The notes: generated by a model not told the origin, from the letters alone. 64,000 nt of DNA from Paenibacillus sp. MAEPY2 (GCF_000499205.1 NZ_AWUK01000030.1:1-64000), one strand, 5' to 3'. Counted from the stretch's first letter, positions 40,451 through 50,766 are shown. A program made the numbers and translations.

Positions 40451-40891
40451 TTACTGCAATTTGGTTAAGTTGCCCAGCAATACATCCAGATTAAGAATGC
40501 CTGCCTCATGATCGTCATTGTGGGCGATTTCCTTGAATATTCCTGTTGTGTAACGACGATATTCTTCCGTAGGCTCCTCAAATCGGTCATATGTCACAAC
40601 GGAATCCACGGAATCGACGACGAGCGGCACATAACCGTCGTGGTAAGGCACAACAATGATGCGTGTGGAAGGTGTAGGCTCCTCATCTGGCATGCCCAGC
40701 AGAACGCGTACACTGACCACAGAAACCACTTTGCCGTACAGAGGTGTAAAGCCCTTGATTTCGGGACTGCCAAAAGGAACCGTGGTCACAGGGAGCATTC
40801 TGATAATTTCATGAACTTCATCAATACGAAGCGCACAAATCTGATTTCCAATCGAGAAATTAATGTATTGAACTTGAACTTCCTCATCCAT
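40451..40891 (-). CDS. cheW: CheW-like chemotaxis coupling protein
   Basis: A 146-residue single CheW domain. It begins VQYINFSIGNQICALRIDEVHEIIRMLPVTTVP and has GFTPLYGKVVSVVSVRVLLGM, which matches the CheW pattern (usually GxxNLRGxVxPVxDLR) only in part; the central Asn/Arg of that motif is replaced. It may therefore be a divergent adaptor linking receptors to CheA or acting in another sensory pathway. It is a lone gene away from a che operon. I use the inner ATG 40891; an upstream TTG (40903) sits too close to the AAGAAGGG site. Confidence 0.85.
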   Translation of the reverse strand: MDEEVQVQYINFSIGNQICALRIDEVHEIIRMLPVTTVPFGSPEIKGFTPLYGKVVSVVSVRVLLGMPDEEPTPSTRIIVVPYHDGYVPLVVDSVDSVVTYDRFEEPTEEYRRYTTGIFKEIAHNDDHEAGILNLDVLLGNLTKLQ

Positions 40892-41253
40892 AGTTATATC
40901 CAAACCCTTCTTGTTTTCAGTTTCATGGAAGTCTTGATTATCATAATCTTTACCATGAGAATTTACTTAGCACGATATCTACAGATCTAAGAACACGATC
41001 TCACGTTTTTCGTTAGATCCTTCATTTGCCGCTACTTGGACTTCACGCTGCTCAAGCCTTTACTATTATATCGGTCTATGTCAGATAAATTTTTACCTGG
41101 GGAATAATGGAATGTCGATATTGTGTCCCGATGAAAGATCAGAGAATTCGAATCGAACAACGGTCTCGACAAGGATACCCACGTCAAAAACACCTTCATG
41201 TCCACCAGATTCGCGGACAAGAAAGTGTCTTCGGTTGGTTCGATTCTGCCTTC
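40892..41253. other. Intergenic region with no clear feature
   Basis: This 362-nt region lies between dppF (ending 41254) and cheW, all on the minus strand. I see no convincing hairpin terminator for the transport operon and no good promoter for cheW. Short frames on both strands are overlapping and not protein-like. Confidence 0.4.
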
Positions 41254-42216
41254 CTAATACAAATGACACGCCACCTGGCGTCCCGGGGAAATCTCCCTCA
41301 GATCCGGTATAACGGATCGACATTCGTCCTTCACATAAGGACAACGGGTATGAAACGTACAGCCGGACGGGGGATTCTCCGGATTGGGCACGTCGCCGCC
41401 CAGGACGATCCGTTCCTTTTGCACATTCGGATCGGGAACCGGAACAGCGGACATCAATGCTTTGGTATACGGATGCAGTGCCTCAGTGAACAACTCAGAT
41501 GTGGGCGCAAGCTCGACCACTTTGCCCAGATACATGACAGCTACACGATCACTGATGAACTTGACGACGGACAGATCATGAGAGATGAACATATACGTCA
41601 GTCCGAATTGTTCCTGGAGATCCTGCATCAGGTTCAGCACCTGTGCCTGAATGGACACATCCAGCGCTGACACTGGCTCATCACACACAATGAATTTCGG
41701 GTTCAGGGCGAGGGCACGAGCAATACCGATCCGCTGGCGTTGTCCACCCGAGAACTCGTGTGGGAAGCGGTGCGCCTGATAGGGAGACAATCCGACTACT
41801 TCCATCAGCTCTTCGATTCGGCTTTTCAGCTCGTTTTTCCCCAACTTGTGATGGGTAATGAGCGGCTCCTCCAGTGTACGTTGTACCGTCCAGCGCGGAT
41901 CGAGTGAGGCATACGGGTCCTGGAACACCATCTGCACATCCGTTCGGAAACGGCGCAGCTCTTCTGGGGGCAGCTTTCGTACATCCTTGCCTTCGAAGAA
42001 CACCTCGCCATCCGTCGGCTCAATCAGGCGCAAAATTGCACGACCTGTGGTGGATTTGCCACAACCGGACTCTCCGACCACGGCAAGCGTCTCACCCCGC
42101 TCCACGGACAACGTAACACCATCGACTGCTTTGACTGCACCGACCTGTTTGGAGAATAGGCCCTTGCGGATCGGATAATGCTTCTTCAGGTTTCTGACTT
42201 CCAGTATCGCACTCAT
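41254..42216 (-). CDS. Dipeptide/oligopeptide ABC importer ATP-binding protein (DppF/OppF)
   Basis: A 320-residue ATPase. Walker A is GESGCGKST near residue 46, the signature FSGGQRQRIGIARAL, and Walker B FIVCDEPVSALDVS. The C-terminal oligopeptide_ABC extension contains the conserved CTFHTRCPYVKDEC, thought to bind an iron-sulphur cluster in this group. The start is ATG 42216 (AGGAGGGG upstream), overlapping the dppD stop (ATGA). It is the last gene of the peptide-utilisation island and supplies energy for the permeases at 46581-48518. Confidence 0.93.
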   Translation of the reverse strand: MSAILEVRNLKKHYPIRKGLFSKQVGAVKAVDGVTLSVERGETLAVVGESGCGKSTTGRAILRLIEPTDGEVFFEGKDVRKLPPEELRRFRTDVQMVFQDPYASLDPRWTVQRTLEEPLITHHKLGKNELKSRIEELMEVVGLSPYQAHRFPHEFSGGQRQRIGIARALALNPKFIVCDEPVSALDVSIQAQVLNLMQDLQEQFGLTYMFISHDLSVVKFISDRVAVMYLGKVVELAPTSELFTEALHPYTKALMSAVPVPDPNVQKERIVLGGDVPNPENPPSGCTFHTRCPYVKDECRSVIPDLREISPGRQVACHLY

Positions 42217-43190
42217 ATGATCCCCTCCTGTTGCAGCAGACAGCGGCAGCTGTGACTTGGTGCTGTCTCCAGTAATTCGGGCTGTATCGTCTCGCATCGT
42301 GCTTCCTTCACCGGACATCGAGGGGCAAAACGGCAGCCAGACGGCATATGGGCCGGATTCGGCACCTGACCGGGGATAGACTGAAGACGATCCTGATCTC
42401 CCGCAAGCTGTGGCAGCGAAGCCAGCAAACCGCGGGTATACGGATGCTTTGGATCGGCAAAAAGGGTTTTGACATCCGTCTCTTCCACCACTTGTCCGGC
42501 ATACATCACCATGACACGATCACACATCTCAGCTACAACGCCAAGATCGTGGGTAATCATCATGATTGCCATATTTTCCGTCCGCTGGAGATCACGCATC
42601 AAGTCCAAAATTTGTGCCTGGATGGTCACATCCAGAGCCGTTGTCGGTTCATCCGCGATGAGCAGCTGCGGACTGCATACCATCGCCATGGCGATCATCA
42701 CCCGCTGGCGCATCCCGCCGGAGAGCTGGTGCGGGTATTGTTCTGCAATTTTATCAGGACGGGGAATGCCGACTTTGCGCAGCATCTCAACGGACCGTGC
42801 CCAAGCCTCTATTTTGCCCAGCTTCAGATGGTATCGTGCCGCCTCGGAGATTTGTTTGCCGACTTTGAAAACCGGATTAAGTGAGGTCATCGGCTCCTGA
42901 AAGATCATCGCCATTCGGTTACCCCGAATCCGGCGAATTTCTCGTCCGGACAGCTTGAGCATGTCTTTCCCCTGAAAACGGACTTGTCCTGACGCCACAC
43001 GGCCGATCTTCTTGGGGAGCAGCTGCATAATCGATAACGAGGTAATACTTTTCCCGCATCCCGACTCCCCGACAATACCCAGCGTCTCACCCTGCCGTAT
43101 GGAAAGGCTGATCCCGTCCACGGCGCGGATGATGCCTGCATCCGTGATAAACTCTGTCCGCAAATCCGAAACTTCGAGCAGTGCAGTCAT
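42213..43190 (-). CDS. Dipeptide/oligopeptide ABC importer ATP-binding protein (DppD/OppD)
   Basis: A 325-residue ATPase with Walker A GESGCGKS, signature LSGGMRQRVMIAMAM and Walker B LLIADEPTTALDVT. The C terminus has the CRFAPRCPVKEARC motif typical of DppD/OppD. The start is ATG 43190 with GGGAGGGG upstream. It lies 110 nt behind the M20 peptidase gene and is translationally coupled to the second ATPase. Together they energise uptake of a peptide-like substrate. Confidence 0.93.
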   Translation of the reverse strand: MTALLEVSDLRTEFITDAGIIRAVDGISLSIRQGETLGIVGESGCGKSITSLSIMQLLPKKIGRVASGQVRFQGKDMLKLSGREIRRIRGNRMAMIFQEPMTSLNPVFKVGKQISEAARYHLKLGKIEAWARSVEMLRKVGIPRPDKIAEQYPHQLSGGMRQRVMIAMAMVCSPQLLIADEPTTALDVTIQAQILDLMRDLQRTENMAIMMITHDLGVVAEMCDRVMVMYAGQVVEETDVKTLFADPKHPYTRGLLASLPQLAGDQDRLQSIPGQVPNPAHMPSGCRFAPRCPVKEARCETIQPELLETAPSHSCRCLLQQEGII

Positions 43191-43300
43191 GTTGTTCCCC
43201 TCCCATACCATTACATTCTCAATCTTTCTACACCCGTACACATGTCCCTACCACTCTGTCGTTCACTGGTTCTTCAATCGCCCTTCTCTCCCGAAAAGAG

Positions 43301-44638
43301 TTAACGCTTGATGGTCGCCGCTTCTTCCGAAGATGCACCGTTCAAATCCTTCAATGACGTATCATCATCCATGCCTTCCACACCCAAATATTTAAGTGCA
43401 CTCAGCGCATACACTTTGGCGCACTGGATAATCTGCCACACGGGTGCTTTTTCGTTAAAATTGTGAATCGTGGACAGCTCTGCCGGACCATATTGCAAGA
43501 CCGGAATCTGATGATTACGGAAGTGGCGTGCATCGCTGGATGCCCATTGCAGCACACCATACGCTTCCTCGCCGCTCACTTCGCTGATGCTCTCCACCAG
43601 TTGGCTAACGATCGGTTCATGCGCTGGAGTCCAGTTTGCGTTGCCCTGAAAGCCAAACGGCTTCAGCTCTGACTCAATTCCCGCTTCAAGCAGCAGCGAG
43701 CGGGCACGATCGAGCACATCCCGGTAATCCACACCAAATGGGACACGCGAATCCACCTGAACAGTGCAGCGATCCGCAACCACATTTACCTTGGTTCCAC
43801 CCTGAATTGAACCGATATTTACCGTGACATGGTCGAACACCTGATAGGCCAGACCTGCCTGTTCGCGGTCACGCGCATATTCCTGCGAGATGCGGATAAT
43901 ATCCTTTACTTCTTCCGGAATGTCCGGCTTGATGTCCCACAGCCGCTGCAAGGCTTCAATGCCTTTGGCTGCCTTCACAATCGCGTTATCCCCTACAATG
44001 GGCTGCAAACTGCCATGACCTGGCGTGCCTTCCACCGTAAACTCGAACCAGCAGCTCCCCTTTTGTCCAATCGTTGGATGCTGCGGGCTGGAAGGTTCAG
44101 CGATTACTGCGGCGGTTCCGGTTGCAAGACCACGTTCGAGAACCCACGGCACCCCCAGATCACCACCTGTTTCTTCATCCGGGACAATCATCAGCGACAG
44201 GTCACCGCGCAAAGGCACACCCAGCTTCGCCAGAATAACCGTTGCATAGATCAGGCCCGCAAGCCCGCCCTTCATGTCGGATGCTCCGCGTCCAAGCATG
44301 TATCCGTCCTTGATTTCGCCGCAGAACGGATCAAAATCCCAACGGGAGAGATCCCCGGCTGGCACAACGTCTGTATGACCACAGAAAATGAGATGTTTAT
44401 CTGACTTGTCTGCGCCTTCTCCATTCAACGTCGAGATCAGGTTAAACATGGTTTCCGTTGCCGCGTGTACTTTGGTGTCGATTCCAGCCTGATGCAGATA
44501 TTCGATAATAAAAGCGCTAATCTCACGCGAATCCCCTGGAGGGTTCTCTGTCGGAAAACGGATCAATTGTGAACATAGCTCCAGCAATTCGTCCTGGCCT
44601 TCCTCAATTGCATCAAGTACCTTCCTTTTCCAATCCAT
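43301..44638 (-). CDS. M20 family metallopeptidase (ArgE/DapE type)
   Basis: A 445-residue dinuclear zinc hydrolase. Metal and catalytic residues: FCGHTDVVP (H, D) near residue 84, GRGASDMKGG (bridging D), DEETGG (catalytic Glu pair), and AEPSS; the lid domain follows and the last ligand H lies in STIHNFNEK. Substrates of this group are N-acyl amino acids, carboxypeptidase-type peptides or succinyl-diaminopimelate. Inside a peptide import operon a dipeptidase or N-acyl-amino-acid hydrolase is likely. ATG 44638 follows AAGGAG. Confidence 0.9.
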   Translation of the reverse strand: MDWKRKVLDAIEEGQDELLELCSQLIRFPTENPPGDSREISAFIIEYLHQAGIDTKVHAATETMFNLISTLNGEGADKSDKHLIFCGHTDVVPAGDLSRWDFDPFCGEIKDGYMLGRGASDMKGGLAGLIYATVILAKLGVPLRGDLSLMIVPDEETGGDLGVPWVLERGLATGTAAVIAEPSSPQHPTIGQKGSCWFEFTVEGTPGHGSLQPIVGDNAIVKAAKGIEALQRLWDIKPDIPEEVKDIIRISQEYARDREQAGLAYQVFDHVTVNIGSIQGGTKVNVVADRCTVQVDSRVPFGVDYRDVLDRARSLLLEAGIESELKPFGFQGNANWTPAHEPIVSQLVESISEVSGEEAYGVLQWASSDARHFRNHQIPVLQYGPAELSTIHNFNEKAPVWQIIQCAKVYALSALKYLGVEGMDDDTSLKDLNGASSEEAATIKR

Positions 44639-44734
44639 TCTGATCAAGCTCCTTCCAAATATGGGTTGTATTGTGGTCAATACGAATCGTCAGAAGACAG
44701 GCATAATTGCCTGTCCCCCGAGACGTCCGTTCAA

Positions 44735-46318
44735 TTACTGCTCTTTGCTAAGTGGATAGAAACGGAGAACCTCATCCGGGTAATACACATATCCGCTGAC
44801 TTTGTTATTCATGCCAACAACCCGGTTGTACTCGTAAAGATATGCCCATGGCGCTTCGGTCGTAATGATTTCCTGCGCCTTCATGTACAGTTCGTTGCGT
44901 TTTGCCTGATCCGGTTCGGAGCCTGCTTCTTCCCACAGTTTGTTCACTTCCGCATTGTTGTAATGAATGTAGTTGGAAGAGCCTTCACCGTAGAGCAGGA
45001 AGCCCAGGTGGTATCCAGGATCGTTAACAAAAGAAGTCCATTTGGAGATGTAAGAGACCAAATTCCCGTCTTTTTGCTGTTCCAGGAACTGAGCACGAGC
45101 CACTTTGTTAATGTTCATTTTGACACCGATTTTGGCCAACTCAGCTTGGATCAGAACCGCGTCATATTCCCAATCATCAAATCCGGAACCGAGGGTAAAG
45201 TCAAAGCTGAATCCTTCCGCATAACCTGCTTCTTTCAGCAATTCCTTGGCTTTATCCAAATTGTACTCGTACACATATCCTGCATCCGTAAAGCCTGGTG
45301 TGTTGCTCGCTACAGCACTCTTCATCTCTTTGGCCTGACCGTACATAACATCGTTGATTAATTGGTCATAAGGGATCGCATAGCTGATAGCCTGACGCAC
45401 TTTTTCATTATCAAACGGTTTGACATTGTTGTTCATGGCGAAGAACAAAATGCGGTTACTCGCATTCGACTTGATCGTCAAATTACTGTTCTCCTGCAAA
45501 GCCGCAACATCTTTGGGAGGAATCTCGATCGCCATGTCTACGTCACTTTTGTTCAGCAGCAGCACACGGTTGGAGGCTTCTTTCGTGAATTTCAGCGTGA
45601 CTTTGCTGAGCTTCGGTGCACCTTGCCAGTAGTCGTTGTTGGCCTGGAAGACCGCTTCACTGGCCGGGTCCCATTTCTCAAGCGTGAACGGTCCTGATCC
45701 GGCTGCATTTGTTTTCAAATAATCGTCACCTTTTTCCTCGACCAACTTCTGGTCCACAATGGAGAAGGTATACATGGCAATGATTTGGGTGAACATGTGG
45801 TTTGCTTTATTCAGTACGATCTCGACGGTAGAGTCGTCCTTGGCGGTCACAGTCTTAATGTCGGCCATGCCGTATAGAAAGCTGCCGGAGCTGGATTTCG
45901 CCACACGGTCAAACGAGTACACAACTGCATCCGCATTGACCGGATTTCCACTTTGGAATTTCAAACCGCTTTTGATTTTGAATGTATACGTCATATTGTC
46001 ATCAGACACTTCCCAGCTCTCGGCGAGCATTGGCTGAATATCCTCTGTGTTGGCAACGTCAGCACCATCTACCGTTTTGACACCATAGGTTACCAACTGG
46101 TCATAGGTTGCCAGGACCAATGTGTCCGAGGTCAGGTCATTCGCCTCCGCCGGGTCCATCGTAGTTCCACCCTCAGAATAAGCAACCGTCAGTGTAGGCG
46201 CAGGCTTCGTATTTTCTCCTGAGCCGGATGCCGCAGGCTGCTGGTTGGCATTGCTGGCACAGCCGCCAAGAACAACGGTAAGAGCAATCATTGCAGAAAA
46301 CCATTTGAGCTTTTTCAT
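44735..46318 (-). CDS. Peptide ABC importer substrate-binding lipoprotein (SBP family 5)
   Basis: A 527-residue lipoprotein (lipobox LGGC at residue 20) of the DppA/OppA class. Features include GGTTMDPAEANDLTSD, LAESWEVSDDNMTYTFKIKSGLKFQSGNPVNADAVVYSF-type signature parts, and VRQAISYAIPYDQLI. It captures the substrate outside the membrane and delivers it to the permeases. Ligand specificity cannot be read from the sequence. ATG 46318 follows GGGGAGG. It is 263 nt downstream of the permease genes, and the gap contains a small stem (ATAAGCA-CGC-TGCTTAT, 46418-46434) that could adjust its expression. Confidence 0.93.
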   Translation of the reverse strand: MKKLKWFSAMIALTVVLGGCASNANQQPAASGSGENTKPAPTLTVAYSEGGTTMDPAEANDLTSDTLVLATYDQLVTYGVKTVDGADVANTEDIQPMLAESWEVSDDNMTYTFKIKSGLKFQSGNPVNADAVVYSFDRVAKSSSGSFLYGMADIKTVTAKDDSTVEIVLNKANHMFTQIIAMYTFSIVDQKLVEEKGDDYLKTNAAGSGPFTLEKWDPASEAVFQANNDYWQGAPKLSKVTLKFTKEASNRVLLLNKSDVDMAIEIPPKDVAALQENSNLTIKSNASNRILFFAMNNNVKPFDNEKVRQAISYAIPYDQLINDVMYGQAKEMKSAVASNTPGFTDAGYVYEYNLDKAKELLKEAGYAEGFSFDFTLGSGFDDWEYDAVLIQAELAKIGVKMNINKVARAQFLEQQKDGNLVSYISKWTSFVNDPGYHLGFLLYGEGSSNYIHYNNAEVNKLWEEAGSEPDQAKRNELYMKAQEIITTEAPWAYLYEYNRVVGMNNKVSGYVYYPDEVLRFYPLSKEQ

Positions 46319-46580
46319 TTTTAGTTTCCTCCCCTTTTTGAACCAGTCTTATGATGTGACACTGTAAAACGTTGCAGCTTTTATTAGACAGAGCGAATGT
46401 GTGCACCAGTACCTGATAAGCAGCGTGCTTATATTCCTGATACTAACCGAAGCAGCATTCGATCCGCCTACTGCTTGTGATAGAACCTTGCATACCTTTA
46501 TCTCAAGGCATTCCCCGCAAATCGGTTCCCCCATCCAGCTATCTATGAATCGGTTCTGTAGAGGCAGATGTAACCCTCCT

Positions 46581-47480
46581 CTATTTTCCCGAACGCAACC
46601 TTGGGTCCAGCACATCACGGAAACCATCTCCGAGCAGGTTAAAGCCAAGAATGGATGTGGCTATAGCTAGTCCAGGGAACGTCACGAGCCACCATTGTCC
46701 GGAAATGATATACTCCCGACCTTCAGAGATCATGGCCCCCCATTCGGCTGTAGGCGGTTTAACGCCAAGACCAAGAAAGCTCAAACTGGATGCCGTCAGA
46801 ATGGCAAAACCCATACCGAGTGTGGCCTGTACCAACAGTGGTGCCAAAGCATTCGGCAAAATGTGGCGAAACAGAATCACTCTGTCCCTTACACCAATGG
46901 CTCTGCTGGCCTCCACGTACTCCTTCTCGCGCAAGGATACCGTCTGTCCATACATCAATCTGGCAAACTCAGGAATGCCGACAATCCCTACAGCAATCAT
47001 GGCACTCGTCAGTCCGTTGCCGATGGAAGCCGCAATCGCCATGGAGAGGACCAGCGAGGGAAAGGCAAGCAGTACATCCATCACCCGCATAATGATATTG
47101 CCAGTACGTCCACCGTAATAAGCAGCAATTCCACCAAGCGGAACCCCGATGACAAACGAGATGCTGACGGCAATCAAGCCCGTCCAGATGCTTATTCTGG
47201 CTCCATACAGAACACGACTCAGAATGTCCCGGCCATAGTTATCCGTACCAAACCAGTGACCACCTGACGGGGATTCCAGCTTCACAGCCGTATTCGTCAC
47301 GTACGGATCATAAGGGGCAATCCACGGCGCAATAGCAGCAATGACAGTCCACGTGACAATAAAGGTCAGACCAATGGCAGCGAGCCGATTGCGAAGCAAC
47401 AGTCTCAGAAAGGTTTTGGGTTTGGGAACAACCGCTGGTACAGGTTTGGTTCCCATGGAAGTCGGTGCGGCAGTACTCAC
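46581..47480 (-). CDS. Peptide ABC importer permease (DppC/OppC)
   Basis: A 299-residue permease with an N-terminal span (about 33-55) and five more from about 95 onward. The DppC signature GTDNYGRDILSRVLYGARISIWTGL is present, and the EAA loop reads YVEASRAIGVRDRVILFRHILPNALAPLLV. The start is GTG 47480 after AAAGGAGG. It follows dppB by 27 nt. Confidence 0.94.
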   Translation of the reverse strand: MSTAAPTSMGTKPVPAVVPKPKTFLRLLLRNRLAAIGLTFIVTWTVIAAIAPWIAPYDPYVTNTAVKLESPSGGHWFGTDNYGRDILSRVLYGARISIWTGLIAVSISFVIGVPLGGIAAYYGGRTGNIIMRVMDVLLAFPSLVLSMAIAASIGNGLTSAMIAVGIVGIPEFARLMYGQTVSLREKEYVEASRAIGVRDRVILFRHILPNALAPLLVQATLGMGFAILTASSLSFLGLGVKPPTAEWGAMISEGREYIISGQWWLVTFPGLAIATSILGFNLLGDGFRDVLDPRLRSGK

Positions 47481-47507
47481 AGCGGTACTCCTCCTTTCGC
47501 GGCGACC

Positions 47508-48518
47508 CTATTCATAACGGATTCGTGGATCTATCAATCCATAGACCAGATCCACCGCCAGATTTATAAAGCTGAACAGAATTGCACTTACAAGTGTGAA
47601 CGCCTGAATTGGTGCATAATCGGCAGCCAGAATCGAATCTGTGACATAACCGCCGACACCGGGCCAGGAAAAGATCGTTTCCGTAATTACCGCACCACCG
47701 AGTAATCCACCGAACTGAAGGCCAAGTACGGTCAACGTGGGAATCAGGGCATTGATCAGGGCGTGTTTGCCGACGACCGCGGTTTCACTCAAGCCCTTGG
47801 CTCGTGCAGTACGCACATAATCCTGTCCGATGACTTCCAGCATGCTGGATCTGGTCATACGCGCCACAATCGCCATTGTTCCTGTGCTCAGGCATATCGC
47901 CGGGAGCAGCAAATGTGCCAGACTGCTTTTGAGTGCAACCATATCGCCAGTCATAAGACTGTCTATCACGTACAATCCGGTGATATGCGTCGGCGGATTG
48001 AGGTCCCCACTGATGCGTCCCATTGGAGCTGGAGCCCAGCCGAGGATGGAATAGAAGATGTAAATAAATAGCAGTCCCAGCCAGAAGATCGGTACACATG
48101 CTCCAATCAGGGAGAACACTCTGGAGATGTGGTCCATAAAAGACTCTTTTCGAGTTGCGGCGATGATACCTACCGGAATCGCAACACAGATGGCTATAAT
48201 CACACTGGCCAGCGTCAGCTCAATGGTTGCCGGAAAGCGGGTGGCGAAATCACTCAGCACCGTATGACCAGTATGGTAGGCGAAGCCCAGATTGCCTTGA
48301 AGCAACTGTCCCACGTAGCTAAAAAATTGTACAAATAATGGCTTGTCCAATCCCATGTCCATTCGGATTTTGGCAATGACATCATCCGTAGCCTGTTCGC
48401 CAGCCATGACAATGGCCGGATCTCCCGGAAGAACGCGGGACAGGATGAAGGTAATCACCACAATGCCGATCAGCGCCGGAATCATCTGCAGCAGCCTTCG
48501 GAGCGTGTAAGCAAACAA
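47508..48518 (-). CDS. Peptide ABC importer permease (DppB/OppB)
   Basis: A 336-residue permease with six spans. The N terminus (YTLRRLLQMIPALIGIVVITF) and SRVLPGDPAIVMAGE are typical of DppB, and the EAA loop is DYVRTARAKGLSETAVVGKHALINALIPTL-like. It starts at TTG 48518 with AAAGGGG upstream. It is the first gene of the transport block, downstream of the PucR gene and its terminator, so it probably has its own promoter under PucR control. Confidence 0.94.
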   Translation of the reverse strand: MFAYTLRRLLQMIPALIGIVVITFILSRVLPGDPAIVMAGEQATDDVIAKIRMDMGLDKPLFVQFFSYVGQLLQGNLGFAYHTGHTVLSDFATRFPATIELTLASVIIAICVAIPVGIIAATRKESFMDHISRVFSLIGACVPIFWLGLLFIYIFYSILGWAPAPMGRISGDLNPPTHITGLYVIDSLMTGDMVALKSSLAHLLLPAICLSTGTMAIVARMTRSSMLEVIGQDYVRTARAKGLSETAVVGKHALINALIPTLTVLGLQFGGLLGGAVITETIFSWPGVGGYVTDSILAADYAPIQAFTLVSAILFSFINLAVDLVYGLIDPRIRYE

Positions 48519-48830
48519 TCGATCAACCCCTTTAACTCTGATGTCTCACTTGCTGTTTTACGGTTCTCTGTGGACGGTCCAGGCTTGAAAACTTGTCTGT
48601 TTATCCGTCTCTTCTTTGTAATTGTGCTTATTTTACCTATAATCCTTGCGTCGAACTACGTCCCTTTTAGCTAAAAAAAAGCACAACCGTTTGTCGATTG
48701 TGCACTAATGTCTCCTATTAATGTCATGTTAAATTACACTCTAAGACATAGTTCGCTATTTTTCGACCTATATCTACCATATCCTCCATTGTTGATTTTG
48801 CTGTAGAAGCAAGTGCCCGGTGGGCAGGAC
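48519..48830. other. Upstream region of the transport block
   Basis: This contains the PucR terminator (48681-48703). The promoter of dppB should lie between there and 48540, but no good consensus is visible, as might be expected for an activator-dependent promoter. Confidence 0.4.
48681..48703 (-). terminator. Terminator after the PucR regulator gene
   Basis: GCACAA and TTGTGC flank an 11-nt region with inner CG pairing. On the minus strand the stem is followed by TTTTTTTT. Confidence 0.8.
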
Positions 48831-50363
48831 CTACACCTCTTGTTTATCCTGCTTCATGTAGTAATACACAAGACACAGATGACAGACAAATTGTTCACGC
48901 GGCTGGTTCAGGTCAAAGCCCGTAATATCCCGGATTCGCTCCAGCCGATATTTCACGGAATTCCGGTGAATATAGAGGCGATTGGCTGTCTCGATCAGGC
49001 TCCCCCTGCTTTCCAGATAATAAAAAAAGGTCCGCAGCAAGTCACCACTGTGTTCATCGTCATAAGCCCGCAATTTTCCCAGCTTCCGCTCAAACAATGC
49101 TGCAAAACCCGGATCATTCGCCGTTTCACTCAGCAAATGATATACCTCCACATCCTCAAATCGGGTTGTACGCCCACCCGACAAACGGGAGGATACCATC
49201 AGGGCATTCCTGGCCTCGCCATAGCTTTGATGCATATTCCAAAGTGGAACCCGGGTGCCCACGCCTGTCCTGAACTGTCCAAGCTTGTTGGCCGGATCTT
49301 CGAGCCATAGCCCAATGGTATCGGTCCAAGATTGAACGTCATCCATCCACACTGCATCCCTGGACTCCGGTGTTGGCAAAAAGAGGACTGCCCTGTTGGT
49401 CCGGAACTCAATATGAGGCGCTACTCTCCGTTTTCTGGCCTCCTGACCAAGCAATTCGGTCAACAGGTCTTCATCCGGAGCCGTCTCCCCTTCCATCACG
49501 GCCACTTCCCATAAATGATCCGGATTCATGCCCAGCTTGCGACCTCTCGATTCAGCTTCATGCGGTAGCAGTAGAGGGGGTGTCAGCAGCTCGTCGATGA
49601 AATTGCCTCGAAGACGCAATTCGGTATCTTCCGCCACCTTGTTCCTCATCAATTCCAGCGATAGTACCAGTCTGGCCTGTTCAATTCCGACTTGTTCCAT
49701 CTCATCCAGGGAGTCCTTGTCCACCAGCAGCCGGGCAACCTTGCGCCGATCCAGATTAATCTCCCATACAAGTGGGTCCAAAGCTTCCTTCCAGTCATAA
49801 TCCGGTGGTGAAGACACAATCATCTGTCCCGCATTATCGATAACACCTACAGGTGCCTGAAGCAGTTCAGCCACATTGTCCCCTACAGCCTGAATTCCGC
49901 TGTTTTCAAGCACCATGGTCATCAGCGTCCGATATACTTCCTCTGACCTGCGGAGCAGTGCGGCCTGTCGATCCAGTACCAATTCCATAACTGGCTGCGT
50001 AATATCCATGTAGGGTATTTCCGGAGGAATCTCAATGATGGGCAGACCGCAGTCATTACTGGCTGCAACGGCTTCTTTCGGGATTTCTTTGAGGAAACGC
50101 GCTGGCTTGATGGCCAAAGCAGCAGCCCCGGCTTCATTAAGCGTATAAATCAGTTCTCCGAGCAACCCTGGATTATCGCGAATTGAGTAGGCTGTCGTCA
50201 GCATAAGCATGCCTTCTCGCAACCACCCTTGCAGATCGGGCACCTCCATAATATCCACGAACCGCACAACCCGATCCAATCCCTGGTGTCCGCTAATGAC
50301 TTTGGCCTTGCTGAGTATAGGAATATTCAACAGTTCTTTCAATGTTATACCTGTCGTTTTCAA
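48831..50363 (-). CDS. PucR family transcriptional regulator
   Basis: A 510-residue regulator. The N-terminal PucR domain spans about residues 5-125 (ITLKELLNIPILSKAKVISGHQGLDR, PDLQGWLREGMLMLTTAY). A central GGDEF-like/CdaR domain follows, and the C-terminal helix-turn-helix is LIETANRLYIHRNSVKYRLERI at about 465-486. In Bacillus PucR controls purine catabolism; related proteins activate amino acid and peptide use. I start at TTG 50363 (AGGGTGG upstream), which gives the usual N terminus of the family; an ATG at 50414 is possible. It lies between the enzyme block and the transport block of the island and is the obvious candidate regulator. Confidence 0.88.
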   Translation of the reverse strand: MKTTGITLKELLNIPILSKAKVISGHQGLDRVVRFVDIMEVPDLQGWLREGMLMLTTAYSIRDNPGLLGELIYTLNEAGAAALAIKPARFLKEIPKEAVAASNDCGLPIIEIPPEIPYMDITQPVMELVLDRQAALLRRSEEVYRTLMTMVLENSGIQAVGDNVAELLQAPVGVIDNAGQMIVSSPPDYDWKEALDPLVWEINLDRRKVARLLVDKDSLDEMEQVGIEQARLVLSLELMRNKVAEDTELRLRGNFIDELLTPPLLLPHEAESRGRKLGMNPDHLWEVAVMEGETAPDEDLLTELLGQEARKRRVAPHIEFRTNRAVLFLPTPESRDAVWMDDVQSWTDTIGLWLEDPANKLGQFRTGVGTRVPLWNMHQSYGEARNALMVSSRLSGGRTTRFEDVEVYHLLSETANDPGFAALFERKLGKLRAYDDEHSGDLLRTFFYYLESRGSLIETANRLYIHRNSVKYRLERIRDITGFDLNQPREQFVCHLCLVYYYMKQDKQEV

Positions 50364-50766
50364 GCCTATCGACCACCCTGAGCCAGATTTGCATATCATT
50401 CTTGCATACTGCATCTCATTTTTTTGGATAGTTTACCAGACTATCTATTCAAAAAAAACGGGAAATTCTGTGATATCCATATACCATGAAATGATTTCAC
50501 AAAATAAAGTAACAATAATACGTTGTTAGATGTAGTTAACGATATTAAAAATAAACTCATTACTTTATCGCGTCATATCAAAATAAAACAGAATACATTA
50601 TACACACCCCCTTTGCATACATTCGCCGCGCTACTCCCATCAGACCCGGCAACCCTTTATCCAACATAAATAACGCCGATGCAGTTATTCCCCCTAGCAT
50701 CGGCGTTAGAATCAAACCCTACAAACCTAAAAGTCAGCCAATAGTACACATCCCGCACGCCCTTGA
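50364..50766. other. Upstream region of the PucR gene
   Basis: It holds the racemase terminator (50671-50708) and, at 50427-50445, an inverted repeat GATAGT-N7-ACTATC just upstream of the regulator gene, which could be an autoregulatory operator. Otherwise it is AT-rich with nothing recognisable. Confidence 0.45.
50671..50708 (-). terminator. Terminator after the racemase gene
   Basis: Perfect 12-bp arms TAACGCCGATGC and GCATCGGCGTTA enclose 14 nt. On the minus strand it is followed by TTTATG, a short T-tract. Confidence 0.75.
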